A DNA stretch of 33,972 nucleotides from Patescibacteria group bacterium (GTDB lineage: Bacteria > Patescibacteriota > Minisyncoccia > UBA10092), in the NCBI GenBank assembly GCA_018826255.1, contig JAHJZO010000042.1, positions 1-33,972 of the forward strand, written 5' to 3'. How positions within the stretch are numbered: position 1 is the first letter of the stretch; each line of letters starts with the position of its first letter. A model generated the notes under the pieces. That model worked only from the letters and a program-made list of their open reading frames with translations, was not told the DNA's origin and made no database searches. The position numbers and the translations under genes were made by a program. This document shows, one piece after another, positions 20,318-29,922 of this stretch.

Positions 20318-22338
20318 TATCTTATTTCGGCATTTAATTCTTTAATCAGCGCATTTTTAATTTTTTCCTCTTCGTGACGGACTTCTTCATTAATTAGCGT
20401 GCGCTCGGCTTGATAGATAATATGGAAAGCCAGATTTTTCCTGCCTTCGGGAAGTTCTTCCCCCTCGTAATAATCAAATAAATCGACACCTTTAACCAAT
20501 TCGGCGCCAGCGCCGTGAATCACATTCAGGACATCGTCTACTTTTGTCTCTCTGCCAACCAAAATAGAAATGTCTCTGATAACCGCCGGAAATTTTGAAA
20601 TCGGAGAAAATTCCCTTTCCTCTTCCACGATTTCAATTAGTTTTTCAAAGTCCAAGTGAAACATCGCGACTCGGCCGGGAATATCCAAAACTGCGAGCGT
20701 GGCCGGATTGACTTCACCGATAATTCCCAAAAAATTTTCACCGTATTTTATATGGGCAAATCGGCCGGGATGCCACCACTTGCTAACCGCCGAGTTATAT
20801 TGGCAATCCGTAATACCCAGATTTTCAAACAAAACATCAAGATCGCCTTTCAGTTCAAAAAATCTTCTGCCGGCTACATTTTCCTTGCTCTCTTTTACGG
20901 CGTAAATTCCGGCCAAACTAAGCCGTTCGGAAGCGGAAGCGGAAAAAACTTTTCCTGATTCAAAAAATTTCACCTTTTCGAAAAAACGAAAATTATTTTT
21001 TATATTTTTCAAAAGACCGAAAGTCAATTCCGGCCGCAGAAATTTAAAATCTTCGCTCGCTGGATTTTGAATTTCTATCAACTTACTTTTGTAATCTTCA
21101 CTGATATCCTTATCACCGACAAAAGAATAATTATAAACTTCGCTGAAACCGACGCCGGTTAAAATATCTCTGGTTTTATTGATTAAAAAATTAACATCAT
21201 TTTTTTTCGGAATAGTTATGGCGGCCACCGGCATTTGGCCTTTGAGATTCATACAGCCGTAAATTCGAAAGACCTCTTCAATCAAGTCCTCTTCTATTTC
21301 CAAATCAAGCCGCGCCGTCGGAACGGTGACAAAAAATAGTTTTTTACCTACGATTTTAATTTTGGCTCCCAGCGATTCCAGAGTTATTTTGACGAATTCC
21401 GGCTTAATATTTTCGCCGACTAATTTGTTTAAATAATCCAGATTCAGTTTTATTGTTCTGAGTAAAAATTTCTTCGGATAAATATCAATTTTGCCGCTCG
21501 CAATTTTAACGCCGGGAATAATTTCTTGAATCAAAGCGCAAACCCTGTTCATGCCAAATTCGGTCAAATTCGGGTCAATGCCGTAAGAAAAGCGGATGGC
21601 GGCATCAGTGTTCAACCCCAAAGTCCGGCTGGTTCGCTTGATGGCGCCCGATTCAAAATTAGCCGATTCAATAACGATTGTTCTTGTTTTTTCAGATATG
21701 CCAGTTTCCAGCCCGCCTTTGATTCCGGCAATAGCGGCGGGTTTTTTGCTGTCGGCGATTACCAAAACATCTTCATCCAAATCATAACGGCCGCCGTCAA
21801 GTGTATTGATTTTTTCGCCTTTTCGCGCAGTTCTTACGATAATTTTTTTGCCGTCTAACTTGTCATAATCAAAAGCGTGCAGCGGCTGGCCGATTTCAAG
21901 CATTACATAATTCAAAATATCCACGATATTGTTGTGAGAATTTATATTGAATTCGGCAAGCGCGTTTTTTAGCCATTTTGGAGAATGCCCGATTTTAACA
22001 TCAGTCAGGACTTTGGCGATATAGCGCGGACACAAATTTTTTTCAGTAACGCTTACTGAAATAAAATCGCCGGATTTAATTTTTGAATCTTCCCGAAATT
22101 TGGTTTTTAATTTTTTCAGCGGCTTTTTGGTCAACGTGGCAATTTCTTTCACTAGACCGTAATGCGACAGCGCGTCATGGGAACGATTGGGCAAAATATC
22201 AACATCCAAAATAGAATCGTTGTCGGTTTTTCTGAAGACCGCACATTCGAAAGAATGCATAGTCAGCAACTCCGCCAGTTTTTCAGGCGTTAATTTTATA
22301 TCAATATATTTTTTTAAAAAGTTATAAGAAAATTTCAT
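20317..22338 (-). CDS. pheT: Phenylalanine--tRNA ligase beta subunit (short form, no N-terminal tRNA-binding EMAP-type domain apparent)
   Basis: 673 aa; MKFSYNFLKKYIDIKLTPEKLAELLTMHSFE; B3/B4 and B5 domains; C-terminal FDX-ACB. Confidence 0.95.
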   Translation of the reverse strand: MKFSYNFLKKYIDIKLTPEKLAELLTMHSFECAVFRKTDNDSILDVDILPNRSHDALSHYGLVKEIATLTKKPLKKLKTKFREDSKIKSGDFISVSVTEKNLCPRYIAKVLTDVKIGHSPKWLKNALAEFNINSHNNIVDILNYVMLEIGQPLHAFDYDKLDGKKIIVRTARKGEKINTLDGGRYDLDEDVLVIADSKKPAAIAGIKGGLETGISEKTRTIVIESANFESGAIKRTSRTLGLNTDAAIRFSYGIDPNLTEFGMNRVCALIQEIIPGVKIASGKIDIYPKKFLLRTIKLNLDYLNKLVGENIKPEFVKITLESLGAKIKIVGKKLFFVTVPTARLDLEIEEDLIEEVFRIYGCMNLKGQMPVAAITIPKKNDVNFLINKTRDILTGVGFSEVYNYSFVGDKDISEDYKSKLIEIQNPASEDFKFLRPELTFGLLKNIKNNFRFFEKVKFFESGKVFSASASERLSLAGIYAVKESKENVAGRRFFELKGDLDVLFENLGITDCQYNSAVSKWWHPGRFAHIKYGENFLGIIGEVNPATLAVLDIPGRVAMFHLDFEKLIEIVEEEREFSPISKFPAVIRDISILVGRETKVDDVLNVIHGAGAELVKGVDLFDYYEGEELPEGRKNLAFHIIYQAERTLINEEVRHEEEKIKNALIKELNAEIR

Positions 22339-22342
22339 GCTA

Positions 22343-23380
22343 TCAAAATTGTTTTAAGAATCTAAAGTCGCTTGAATAAAAAAGCCGGATATCGCTTATG
22401 CCGTAATAAATCATGGATAAGCGGTCTAAGCCAACGCCGAAAGCGAATCCTTGCTGTTTGCCCGGAATATAGCCCGCCGCCTTAAAAACTTTGGGATGAA
22501 CCATGCCGGCTCCGGCCACTTCAAGCCATTTGGAACCGGTCTCCAGCTTAATATCCACTTCAATGCCCGGTTCAACAAAGGGAAAATATCCCGGCCTAAA
22601 TCTGATTTCAACCTTCTTTTTATTAAAAAATCTTTTAAAAAATTCTTCAAAAATGGCTTTCAGATTGGCCAGAGAAATATCTTCGCCGACCATAAGCCCT
22701 TCAATCTGATGGAATTGAATTTCATGGGAAGCGTCGGTGGCTTCATGGCGATAAACGCGGCCGGGGACGATAATCCGCAATGGAGGATTATTTTTTTCCA
22801 TATAACGCGCCTGCATCGGACTGGTGTGGGTTCTTAACAACAAATGTTGTTTCGGATTTTGGATTTCAGATTTCGGATTTTTAATCCAGAATGTGTCCTG
22901 CATCTCTCGCGCCGGATGGTCTTTGGAGATATTCAAAGCGTCAAAATTATAATATTCGCTTTCAATTTCCGAACCGAAAACAACCGAAAAACCCATTGAT
23001 TGGAAAATGTCCTCAATGCGGCGTTCGACTTTTGTCAAAGGATGAAGATGCCCCAGCGAAACACTCCTGCCGGGCATGGTAACATCAATTCCCTCTTTCT
23101 TAAGTTTTTCTTCAACAAATTTGTCTTTCAATTCTACCGATTTTTTGTTGATTAAATTTTCTAAGTCATTCCTTACGGAATTGAGACGGCGGCCGTTATG
23201 GGCTTTCAACTCTTCGGGAATGCCCGGGAGTTCTTTAATAAGGTCATTTAACTCGCCTTTGCGGCCGAGATATTTGACCCTTATCTCGTCAAGACGCACT
23301 AAATCAAGCGCTCGGCTCACCGCTTCTTTCACTTTTTTTTCCAAGATATTTATTTTTTCATCAAAATTTTCAACTGCCAT
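22343..23380 (-). CDS. pheS: Phenylalanine--tRNA ligase alpha subunit
   Basis: Listed ORF extends to 23425; start chosen at ATG 23380 (MAVENFDEKINIL...); LLRTHTSPMQARYM, GAGMVHPKVF, GVGLDRLSMIYYGISDIRLFYSSDFRFL. Confidence 0.95.
   Translation of the reverse strand: MAVENFDEKINILEKKVKEAVSRALDLVRLDEIRVKYLGRKGELNDLIKELPGIPEELKAHNGRRLNSVRNDLENLINKKSVELKDKFVEEKLKKEGIDVTMPGRSVSLGHLHPLTKVERRIEDIFQSMGFSVVFGSEIESEYYNFDALNISKDHPAREMQDTFWIKNPKSEIQNPKQHLLLRTHTSPMQARYMEKNNPPLRIIVPGRVYRHEATDASHEIQFHQIEGLMVGEDISLANLKAIFEEFFKRFFNKKKVEIRFRPGYFPFVEPGIEVDIKLETGSKWLEVAGAGMVHPKVFKAAGYIPGKQQGFAFGVGLDRLSMIYYGISDIRLFYSSDFRFLKQF
22851..22878. repeat. Tandem heptanucleotide repeat (TTYRGAT-type, 4 units) inside pheS
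   Basis: TTCGGAT TTTGGAT TTCAGAT TTCGGAT; encodes part of the KNPKSEIQNPKQ insert. Confidence 0.8.
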
Positions 23381-23556
23381 ATTAAGAGTCCGAAACAAAC
23401 CAATCCTATTACCAAACTTACGCATAAAACAACGGCGCCGAACACGCCGGCATTTTGGGGGTTAGTCAGTAAAATAACGCTAAAAAAAGACGCCCAAGCC
23501 AAGATATTCGCGAAAATTAGGGCTATTAAATGCGCTTTTCCACCATCCCAAAACAT
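23350..23556 (-). CDS. Small two-TM membrane protein overlapping the pheS start
   Basis: 68 aa; two hydrophobic helices; 31-nt overlap with pheS. Confidence 0.5.
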   Translation of the reverse strand: MFWDGGKAHLIALIFANILAWASFFSVILLTNPQNAGVFGAVVLCVSLVIGLVCFGLLIWQLKILMKK

Positions 23557-23637
23557 GCTTGAATTATATCAAATTTGCGCATCAAAAGCAATAAGTGTTG
23601 CGGGGGTTGGATTTGAACCAACGACCTCAAGGTTATG

Positions 23638-24300
23638 CTTACTCTCTACAGCTTCCGCTGCTCCGCCATAATGGCGAATTTGGAGTCTGGACTTTCTCTT
23701 CGCCCCCTATAAATATAGGTTGGGCGCCTGCCGTTAAGTCTCTACACCTTTCCATCCTTTTGATATCAGGAGGACTTGGCTCGGGATTGCCCATTTTGGG
23801 TTTCCCCGAATTTGACAGGTTATCACGCGCGAATTTCTTCGCGCGCAGCCCATTGCAAAATTAAATCCCAAGCGTCGCGATAATCTGCCGAGAGAGGTTT
23901 TCTTTGACGCTTCTTTTCCTCAACAAAATGGATAACACTGCCGTAGGCGATAAACGCCTCAATGGGTAAAACATAAAATATGTTTGGCCCATTTAGATAA
24001 ATTACGGCAAAGTCAAAATCGGATTTTTTGTATGGTTCGCGCAACATAAGGCGTCTATTTGTCTTAGTTCTGCGATTATCTACAACAAAATTTCCTGACT
24101 TTTTATCCAACCATGCTGATTTGATTTGGATTTTTACCAGCTTGCCCCTTACATCCAAAACTAAATCATATGGAAGCCGATCGCCTAAAGGTTTTAGTAC
24201 TGCCCAGCCGTGTTCTAAAGTCCTCATAATCACGGCCTGTTCAGCTATGTCTCCTTTAAGTTTTGTATCCATTATTCAGGATTTTAATTTTGCGGAATCG
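23638..24300 (-). ncRNA. Group I intron (tRNA-type, IC3-like) with internal homing-endonuclease ORF
   Basis: Conserved elements AAATTCGGGGAAACCC (P), GGCAATCCCGAGCCAAGTC (Q), GGTGTAGAGACTTAACGGC (R), GAGAAAGTCCAGAC (S), P9 hairpin CGCCATTATGGCG, terminal G. Confidence 0.92.
23823..24272 (-). CDS. PD-(D/E)xK group I intron homing endonuclease (I-Ssp6803I-like)
   Basis: 149 aa MDTKLKGDIAEQAVIMRTLEHGWAVLKPLGDRLPYDLVLDVRGKLVKIQIKSAW...; PYD...QIK catalytic pattern; lies entirely inside the intron. Confidence 0.9.
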   Translation of the reverse strand: MDTKLKGDIAEQAVIMRTLEHGWAVLKPLGDRLPYDLVLDVRGKLVKIQIKSAWLDKKSGNFVVDNRRTKTNRRLMLREPYKKSDFDFAVIYLNGPNIFYVLPIEAFIAYGSVIHFVEEKKRQRKPLSADYRDAWDLILQWAAREEIRA

Positions 24301-24334
24301 AGCCTTGCGAGCTACCAGGCTGCTCTACCCCGCA

Positions 24335-24369
24335 TTGAAATTATAGAATAATTCTGATAATATGGTCAA
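24335..24369. promoter_or_regulatory. Overlapping divergent promoters of tRNA-fMet (-) and tRNA-Met (+)
   Basis: Minus: TTGACC-18-TATAAT; plus: TTGAAA-17-TAATAT. Confidence 0.65.
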
Positions 24370-24375
24370 ATATTG

Positions 24376-24450
24376 GCCAGCGTAGCTCAGTGGTAGAGCA
24401 CCGCCCTCATAAAGCGGTCGTCACAGGTTCAATTCCTGTCGCTGGCACCA
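24376..24450 (+). tRNA. tRNA with CAT anticodon, most likely elongator tRNA-Met; CCA encoded
   Basis: GCCAGCGTAGCTCAGTGGTAGAGCACCGCCCTCATAAAGCGGTCGTCACAGGTTCAATTCCTGTCGCTGGCACCA; acceptor, D and T stems pair; anticodon stem has a C31.A39 mismatch. Confidence 0.9.
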
Positions 24451-24463
24451 AAAATCAATATAT

Positions 24464-24539
24464 GCGGTGGTAGCTTAGCCCGGTTTAAAGCGCCTCCCTG
24501 TCACGGAGGAGATCGTGGGTTCGAATCCCATCCACCGCG
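24464..24539 (+). tRNA. tRNA-Asp(GTC)
   Basis: GCGGTGGTAGCTTAGCCCGGTTTAAAGCGCCTCCCTGTCACGGAGGAGATCGTGGGTTCGAATCCCATCCACCGCG; anticodon loop CTGTCAC. Confidence 0.93.
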
Positions 24540-24542
24540 CAT

Positions 24543-24645
24543 TTGACAAGACAATATTAAAGTGCCATTATTTAGGCATTGTTCTTCTCAAAAAAATGAC
24601 GAAGGAGGATCTGATATGAGATGCCAAGCAATGGCTTTTTTTTAA
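24543..24645 (+). other. Candidate miniature transcription unit with a 9-codon ORF (MRCQAMAFF) and strong SD
   Basis: TTGACA-17-CATTAT; GAAGGAGG with 7-nt spacing to the ATG at 24616; GCCA...TGGC followed by T8. Confidence 0.4.
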
Positions 24646-25175
24646 TCAATAAACTTTAGTTCTTTGAGAGCTTTTTCGTAGACGCGGACGCCGAATTCTA
24701 TTTCGCTTCTGGCAATTGGATATTCCGAACTATGCACCAGCTGATTTCTCAATTTATGCGCCTGCCAAATTTCTTCTATATTGGAAACCTGGGCGGAGTT
24801 CAAATATTTCAACCTGTCGGCCATTGACTCTCCCGGAAGCCCCATTAGTTTTAATAAACCGTCAAAAATATTATCGGCTTCTATCAACGCCAGCCGTAAA
24901 TTGGCTTCATCGCTTTGTTTTAAGCGCGAAAGAATCTTTTGCCACGAAGCGTTCAAATTCTTTTTTGGAGTTTTACCACCTTTCAAAAAATTGCTTGTTG
25001 CTTTGGAAAATTTGTTTAATACGCCAATTTTGTTTATTAAAATTATAACCAAAAAACCAAAAAACAGTGTCAAAAAAATACCTAGCGACCTAAGATAAGC
25101 GGTCCACTCCGAAGCGCCAAAATTAATAACGCTTAAACGGAGATTACTTGTTATGTCGGCTATTAAATCAATCAT
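24642..25175 (-). CDS. Membrane-anchored protein with HEPN-like C-terminal domain
   Basis: 177 aa; TM segment LGIFLTLFFGFLVIILINKIG; AHKLRNQLVHSS fits the Rx4-6H motif. Confidence 0.55.
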   Translation of the reverse strand: MIDLIADITSNLRLSVINFGASEWTAYLRSLGIFLTLFFGFLVIILINKIGVLNKFSKATSNFLKGGKTPKKNLNASWQKILSRLKQSDEANLRLALIEADNIFDGLLKLMGLPGESMADRLKYLNSAQVSNIEEIWQAHKLRNQLVHSSEYPIARSEIEFGVRVYEKALKELKFID

Positions 25176-25182
25176 ATAAAGT

Positions 25183-26625
25183 TTATTTACTCATATCTTC
25201 AACTATTTTGGCAATTTTTAGTAATTTAATATCTTCAAAATTATTGCCGATAATCTGGAGTCCGGCCGGCAGTCCATTTACTTCTTTTATAGGAATGGAA
25301 ATCGCGGGAACCCCCGCCAAATTAATTGAAACCGTGTAAATATCCGCCAGATACATTGATAGCGGATCGTGAGTTTTTTCTCCAAACTTAAAGGCAGTTG
25401 TCGGAGAAGTGGGGGTTATAATCGCGTCAACTTCTTTAAAGGCGTGGGTAAAATCTTGTTTTATAAGCCGTCTGACTTTTTGGGCTTTTGCATAATACGC
25501 ATCGTAATATCCGGCCGAAAGAACATAAGTGCCAAGCATTATTCTCCGCCTCGCTTCTGCGCCAAACCCCTCTCCCCTGCTTTCAAGATAAATATTAAGC
25601 AAGTTTTGCAGTTTCTCATTTTTATTTATTTTGGAGCGTCCGTATTTGATACCATCAAACCTTGCAAGATTAGCCGATACTTCGGCGGGCATAATAATAT
25701 AATAAGCTGCCAATGCCCACTCGCTGTAAGGCAAAGAAATTTCTTCTATTTGCGCGCCTTCTTTTTCCAGTTTTGATATTACCGATTTTATGTTTTTTTC
25801 TATTTCCGGGTCCAGACCATGGGTAAAATATTCTCGAGGAACGCCAAATTTTATTTCTTCTATATCCACCGGTTTATCGGAATAACTTTGCCATTCTCTG
25901 TCGGCGCTTGTTGAGTCCAATGTATCAACGCCGCGAATAATTTCAAAAACCGTAGCGGCATCGTCTACGCATTTGGTAATCGGTCCGATTTGGTCTAAGG
26001 ATGAGGCCATGGCCATCAATCCATGGCGGGAAACGGCGCCGTAAGAAGGCTTAAAGCCGACAACGCCGCAAAAACCAGCTGGCTGGCGGATCGAACCGCC
26101 CGTATCAGAACCCAGCGCGTAAACGGAAAATCCGGCCTTAACTGCGGCGGCAGAGCCGCCGGAAGAGCCACCGGGTACTCTGTCCAGAGCAGCCGGATTT
26201 TTTGTCGGGCCAAAAGCGGAATTCTCGGTTGAGCTGCCCATAGCGAATTCATCCATATTTGTTTTGCCGACAAATACGGCTTCCTCTTCTTTGAGTTTTT
26301 TAATTACCGTTGCATCGTAAGGCGCTGTATAATTTTCAAGAATTTTTGAAGCGGCTGTAGCTTTAATGTCACGAATCAAAATATTATCTTTAATTGCTAC
26401 CGGAATTCCGGCCAACATTTCAATCGGCTCGCCTTTGGAAATTCTGGCATCAACTTTTTTTGCCGATTCAATCGCCTCTTCTTCGGCCAACGATAAAAAT
26501 GCATGAATATCGCCGTCATTTTTTTTAATCTCGTCAAAATGCGCTCGGGTCAATTCACTAGAAGTTACCTCCCTTTTTTCAAGAAGCTCATGAGCTTGTT
26601 TAATTGTCAGTTCTTTTAAGTTCAT
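25183..26625 (-). CDS. gatA: Asp-tRNA(Asn)/Glu-tRNA(Gln) amidotransferase subunit A
   Basis: 480 aa; GGSSGGSAAAVKAG and GSDTGGSIRQPAGFCG amidase signature. Confidence 0.98.
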   Translation of the reverse strand: MNLKELTIKQAHELLEKREVTSSELTRAHFDEIKKNDGDIHAFLSLAEEEAIESAKKVDARISKGEPIEMLAGIPVAIKDNILIRDIKATAASKILENYTAPYDATVIKKLKEEEAVFVGKTNMDEFAMGSSTENSAFGPTKNPAALDRVPGGSSGGSAAAVKAGFSVYALGSDTGGSIRQPAGFCGVVGFKPSYGAVSRHGLMAMASSLDQIGPITKCVDDAATVFEIIRGVDTLDSTSADREWQSYSDKPVDIEEIKFGVPREYFTHGLDPEIEKNIKSVISKLEKEGAQIEEISLPYSEWALAAYYIIMPAEVSANLARFDGIKYGRSKINKNEKLQNLLNIYLESRGEGFGAEARRRIMLGTYVLSAGYYDAYYAKAQKVRRLIKQDFTHAFKEVDAIITPTSPTTAFKFGEKTHDPLSMYLADIYTVSINLAGVPAISIPIKEVNGLPAGLQIIGNNFEDIKLLKIAKIVEDMSK

Positions 26626-26917
26626 TCCAAAATTGATGGGACCTTAAAATAATCTTCTTCACGATTCGGAGCGGCATCTAAAATTTGTTTTCGCATTTCA
26701 GGGTCAGAAATAACTTTTGTTTCATCATCTTGTCTGGTAACGCTCTCCAAATCCGTGCCTCCGGTCATCGGCTCAACTTTTTCAACATTAACTTCCGATA
26801 ATTTTTGAATATAGCCAATAATCAAAGATAAATCTTCGGCAAATTTTTCTTTTTCTTTTTCTTCCAGTTTCAATCTGGCCAGTTCGGCAATTTTTTCAAC
26901 CTCTTTTTTTGTAAGCA

Positions 26918-26918
<1 letters not shown>
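26622..26918 (-). CDS. gatC: Asp-tRNA(Asn)/Glu-tRNA(Gln) amidotransferase subunit C
   Basis: 98 aa; EVEKIAELARLKLEEKEKEKFAEDLSLIIGYIQKL; overlaps gatA. Confidence 0.95.
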
Positions 26919-29076
<2,158 letters not shown>

Positions 29077-29084
29077 TCAAATTT

Positions 29085-29128
29085 CCCCATTTCTGACTAC
29101 TTATATCCCCATCTCTGATTACTTATTT
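29085..29128. repeat. Two tandem 22-bp repeats upstream of ligA
   Basis: CCCCATTTCTGACTACTTATAT / CCCCATCTCTGATTACTTATTT. Confidence 0.85.
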
Positions 29129-29164
29129 CTTCACGCCTAATTTTGATTATCTGTCCAACCAGTT

Positions 29165-29198
29165 GTATCACAAGATGCCTCGAGGTTAGTTATGATAC
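29165..29198. repeat. Nested palindrome copy A (upstream of ligA)
   Basis: GTATCACAA-GATG-CCTCGAGG-TTAG-TTATGATAC. Confidence 0.85.
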
Positions 29199-29244
29199 AA
29201 GAATAAGATATTTAAAATAAAAGCTTATGAGAGTTCAAGAAACC

Positions 29245-29811
29245 TTATAAAAGTTTAAGATTGAAAATTTTATACAAATCCCCCTCCCTCTTATCTACGG
29301 ACTCAACAATACAATAATTAACAAATCGATTAATTGATAAAAATTCACAGATAAAATCTATTTCATCGCGACAATCATGCGGATAAATAAAGACACTTTC
29401 TTGCAACGCGTAAAAACCAATGTCTTTTAATTTTTTAGAAATGGCTCGTCTTTCTTTTCTCTTTTTGTCGGGGATATCAAAAATTACTAGCCGCCATTTT
29501 TTATCCCAAGCTTTGGGTTTTATCAATTCCATATTATCGTAATCAAAATTTTTTATTACTTTTTTTCCATTGCTGGTAATTTTTATATAAAGCTTGTCAT
29601 TTTTCTCCACTAATTCAACTAATCTTTTTTGATTCAATCGCCTTATGGCATTGTAAATAAGACGGCGATCTATTTTGTTCCAATTCTTGCGCCATTTGAT
29701 TAACGGTTTTAACATTTGAGCCGCATTCGGTAAAAATAATGAAGACAATACAACTGGACCGGCGGCAGCTATAAATAAAATTTCTCTGGTCAATGATTTG
29801 CCTCGTAACAT
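29245..29811 (-). CDS. wHTH protein with PaaX/Cas2-like ferredoxin-fold domain
   Basis: 188 aa; N-terminal helical/wHTH segment and WRLVIFDIPDKKRKERRAISKKLKDIGFYALQESVFIYPHDC Cas2/PaaX_M-like segment. Confidence 0.75.
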   Translation of the reverse strand: MLRGKSLTREILFIAAAGPVVLSSLFLPNAAQMLKPLIKWRKNWNKIDRRLIYNAIRRLNQKRLVELVEKNDKLYIKITSNGKKVIKNFDYDNMELIKPKAWDKKWRLVIFDIPDKKRKERRAISKKLKDIGFYALQESVFIYPHDCRDEIDFICEFLSINRFVNYCIVESVDKREGDLYKIFNLKLL

Positions 29812-29854
29812 AATTTCAGAATCTTGTAGTTTATTTTTTAATAATTTTTCTTTA

Positions 29855-29883
29855 ATTATAATACATACTTTTTGTAATCACAA
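29855..29883 (-). promoter_or_regulatory. Promoter of the PaaX/Cas2-like gene; -35 embedded in palindrome copy B
   Basis: TTGTGA-17-TATAAT. Confidence 0.65.
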
Positions 29884-29908
29884 GCGACCTCGAGGTTAAT
29901 TGTGATAC
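29874..29908. repeat. Nested palindrome copy B (upstream of the PaaX/Cas2-like gene)
   Basis: GTAATCACAA-GCGA-CCTCGAGG-TTAA-TTGTGATAC. Confidence 0.85.
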
Positions 29909-29922
29909 TAGAAAATATTGAA

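Larger units (their letters stand above)
23598..24334 (-). tRNA. Initiator tRNA-fMet(CAT), interrupted after U33 by a group I intron (exons 24301..24334 and 23598..23637)
   Basis: Exon 1 TGCGGGGTAGAGCAGCCTGGTAGCTCGCAAGGCT, exon 2 CATAACCTTGAGGTCGTTGGTTCAAATCCAACCCCCGCAA; cloverleaf closes (CAAGG/CCTTG anticodon stem, GTTGG/CCAAC T stem, acceptor GCGGGG/CCCCGC); CCA not encoded. Confidence 0.92.

Noticed and set aside
23598-24334. Intron-bearing locus as two unrelated tRNA fragments plus a free-standing endonuclease gene
   Set aside because: The halves complete one cloverleaf with correct CAT anticodon loop, and the intervening segment contains an ordered group I core with matching P1.
29085-29128. 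22-bp tandem repeats as a CRISPR remnant
   Set aside because: Repeats are directly adjacent without spacers and only two units are clear.
29245-29811. Calling the Cas2-like protein evidence of a CRISPR-Cas system
   Set aside because: No cas1, effector or direct-repeat/spacer array in the window; N-terminal wHTH and PaaX-like layout fit a stand-alone regulator family better.
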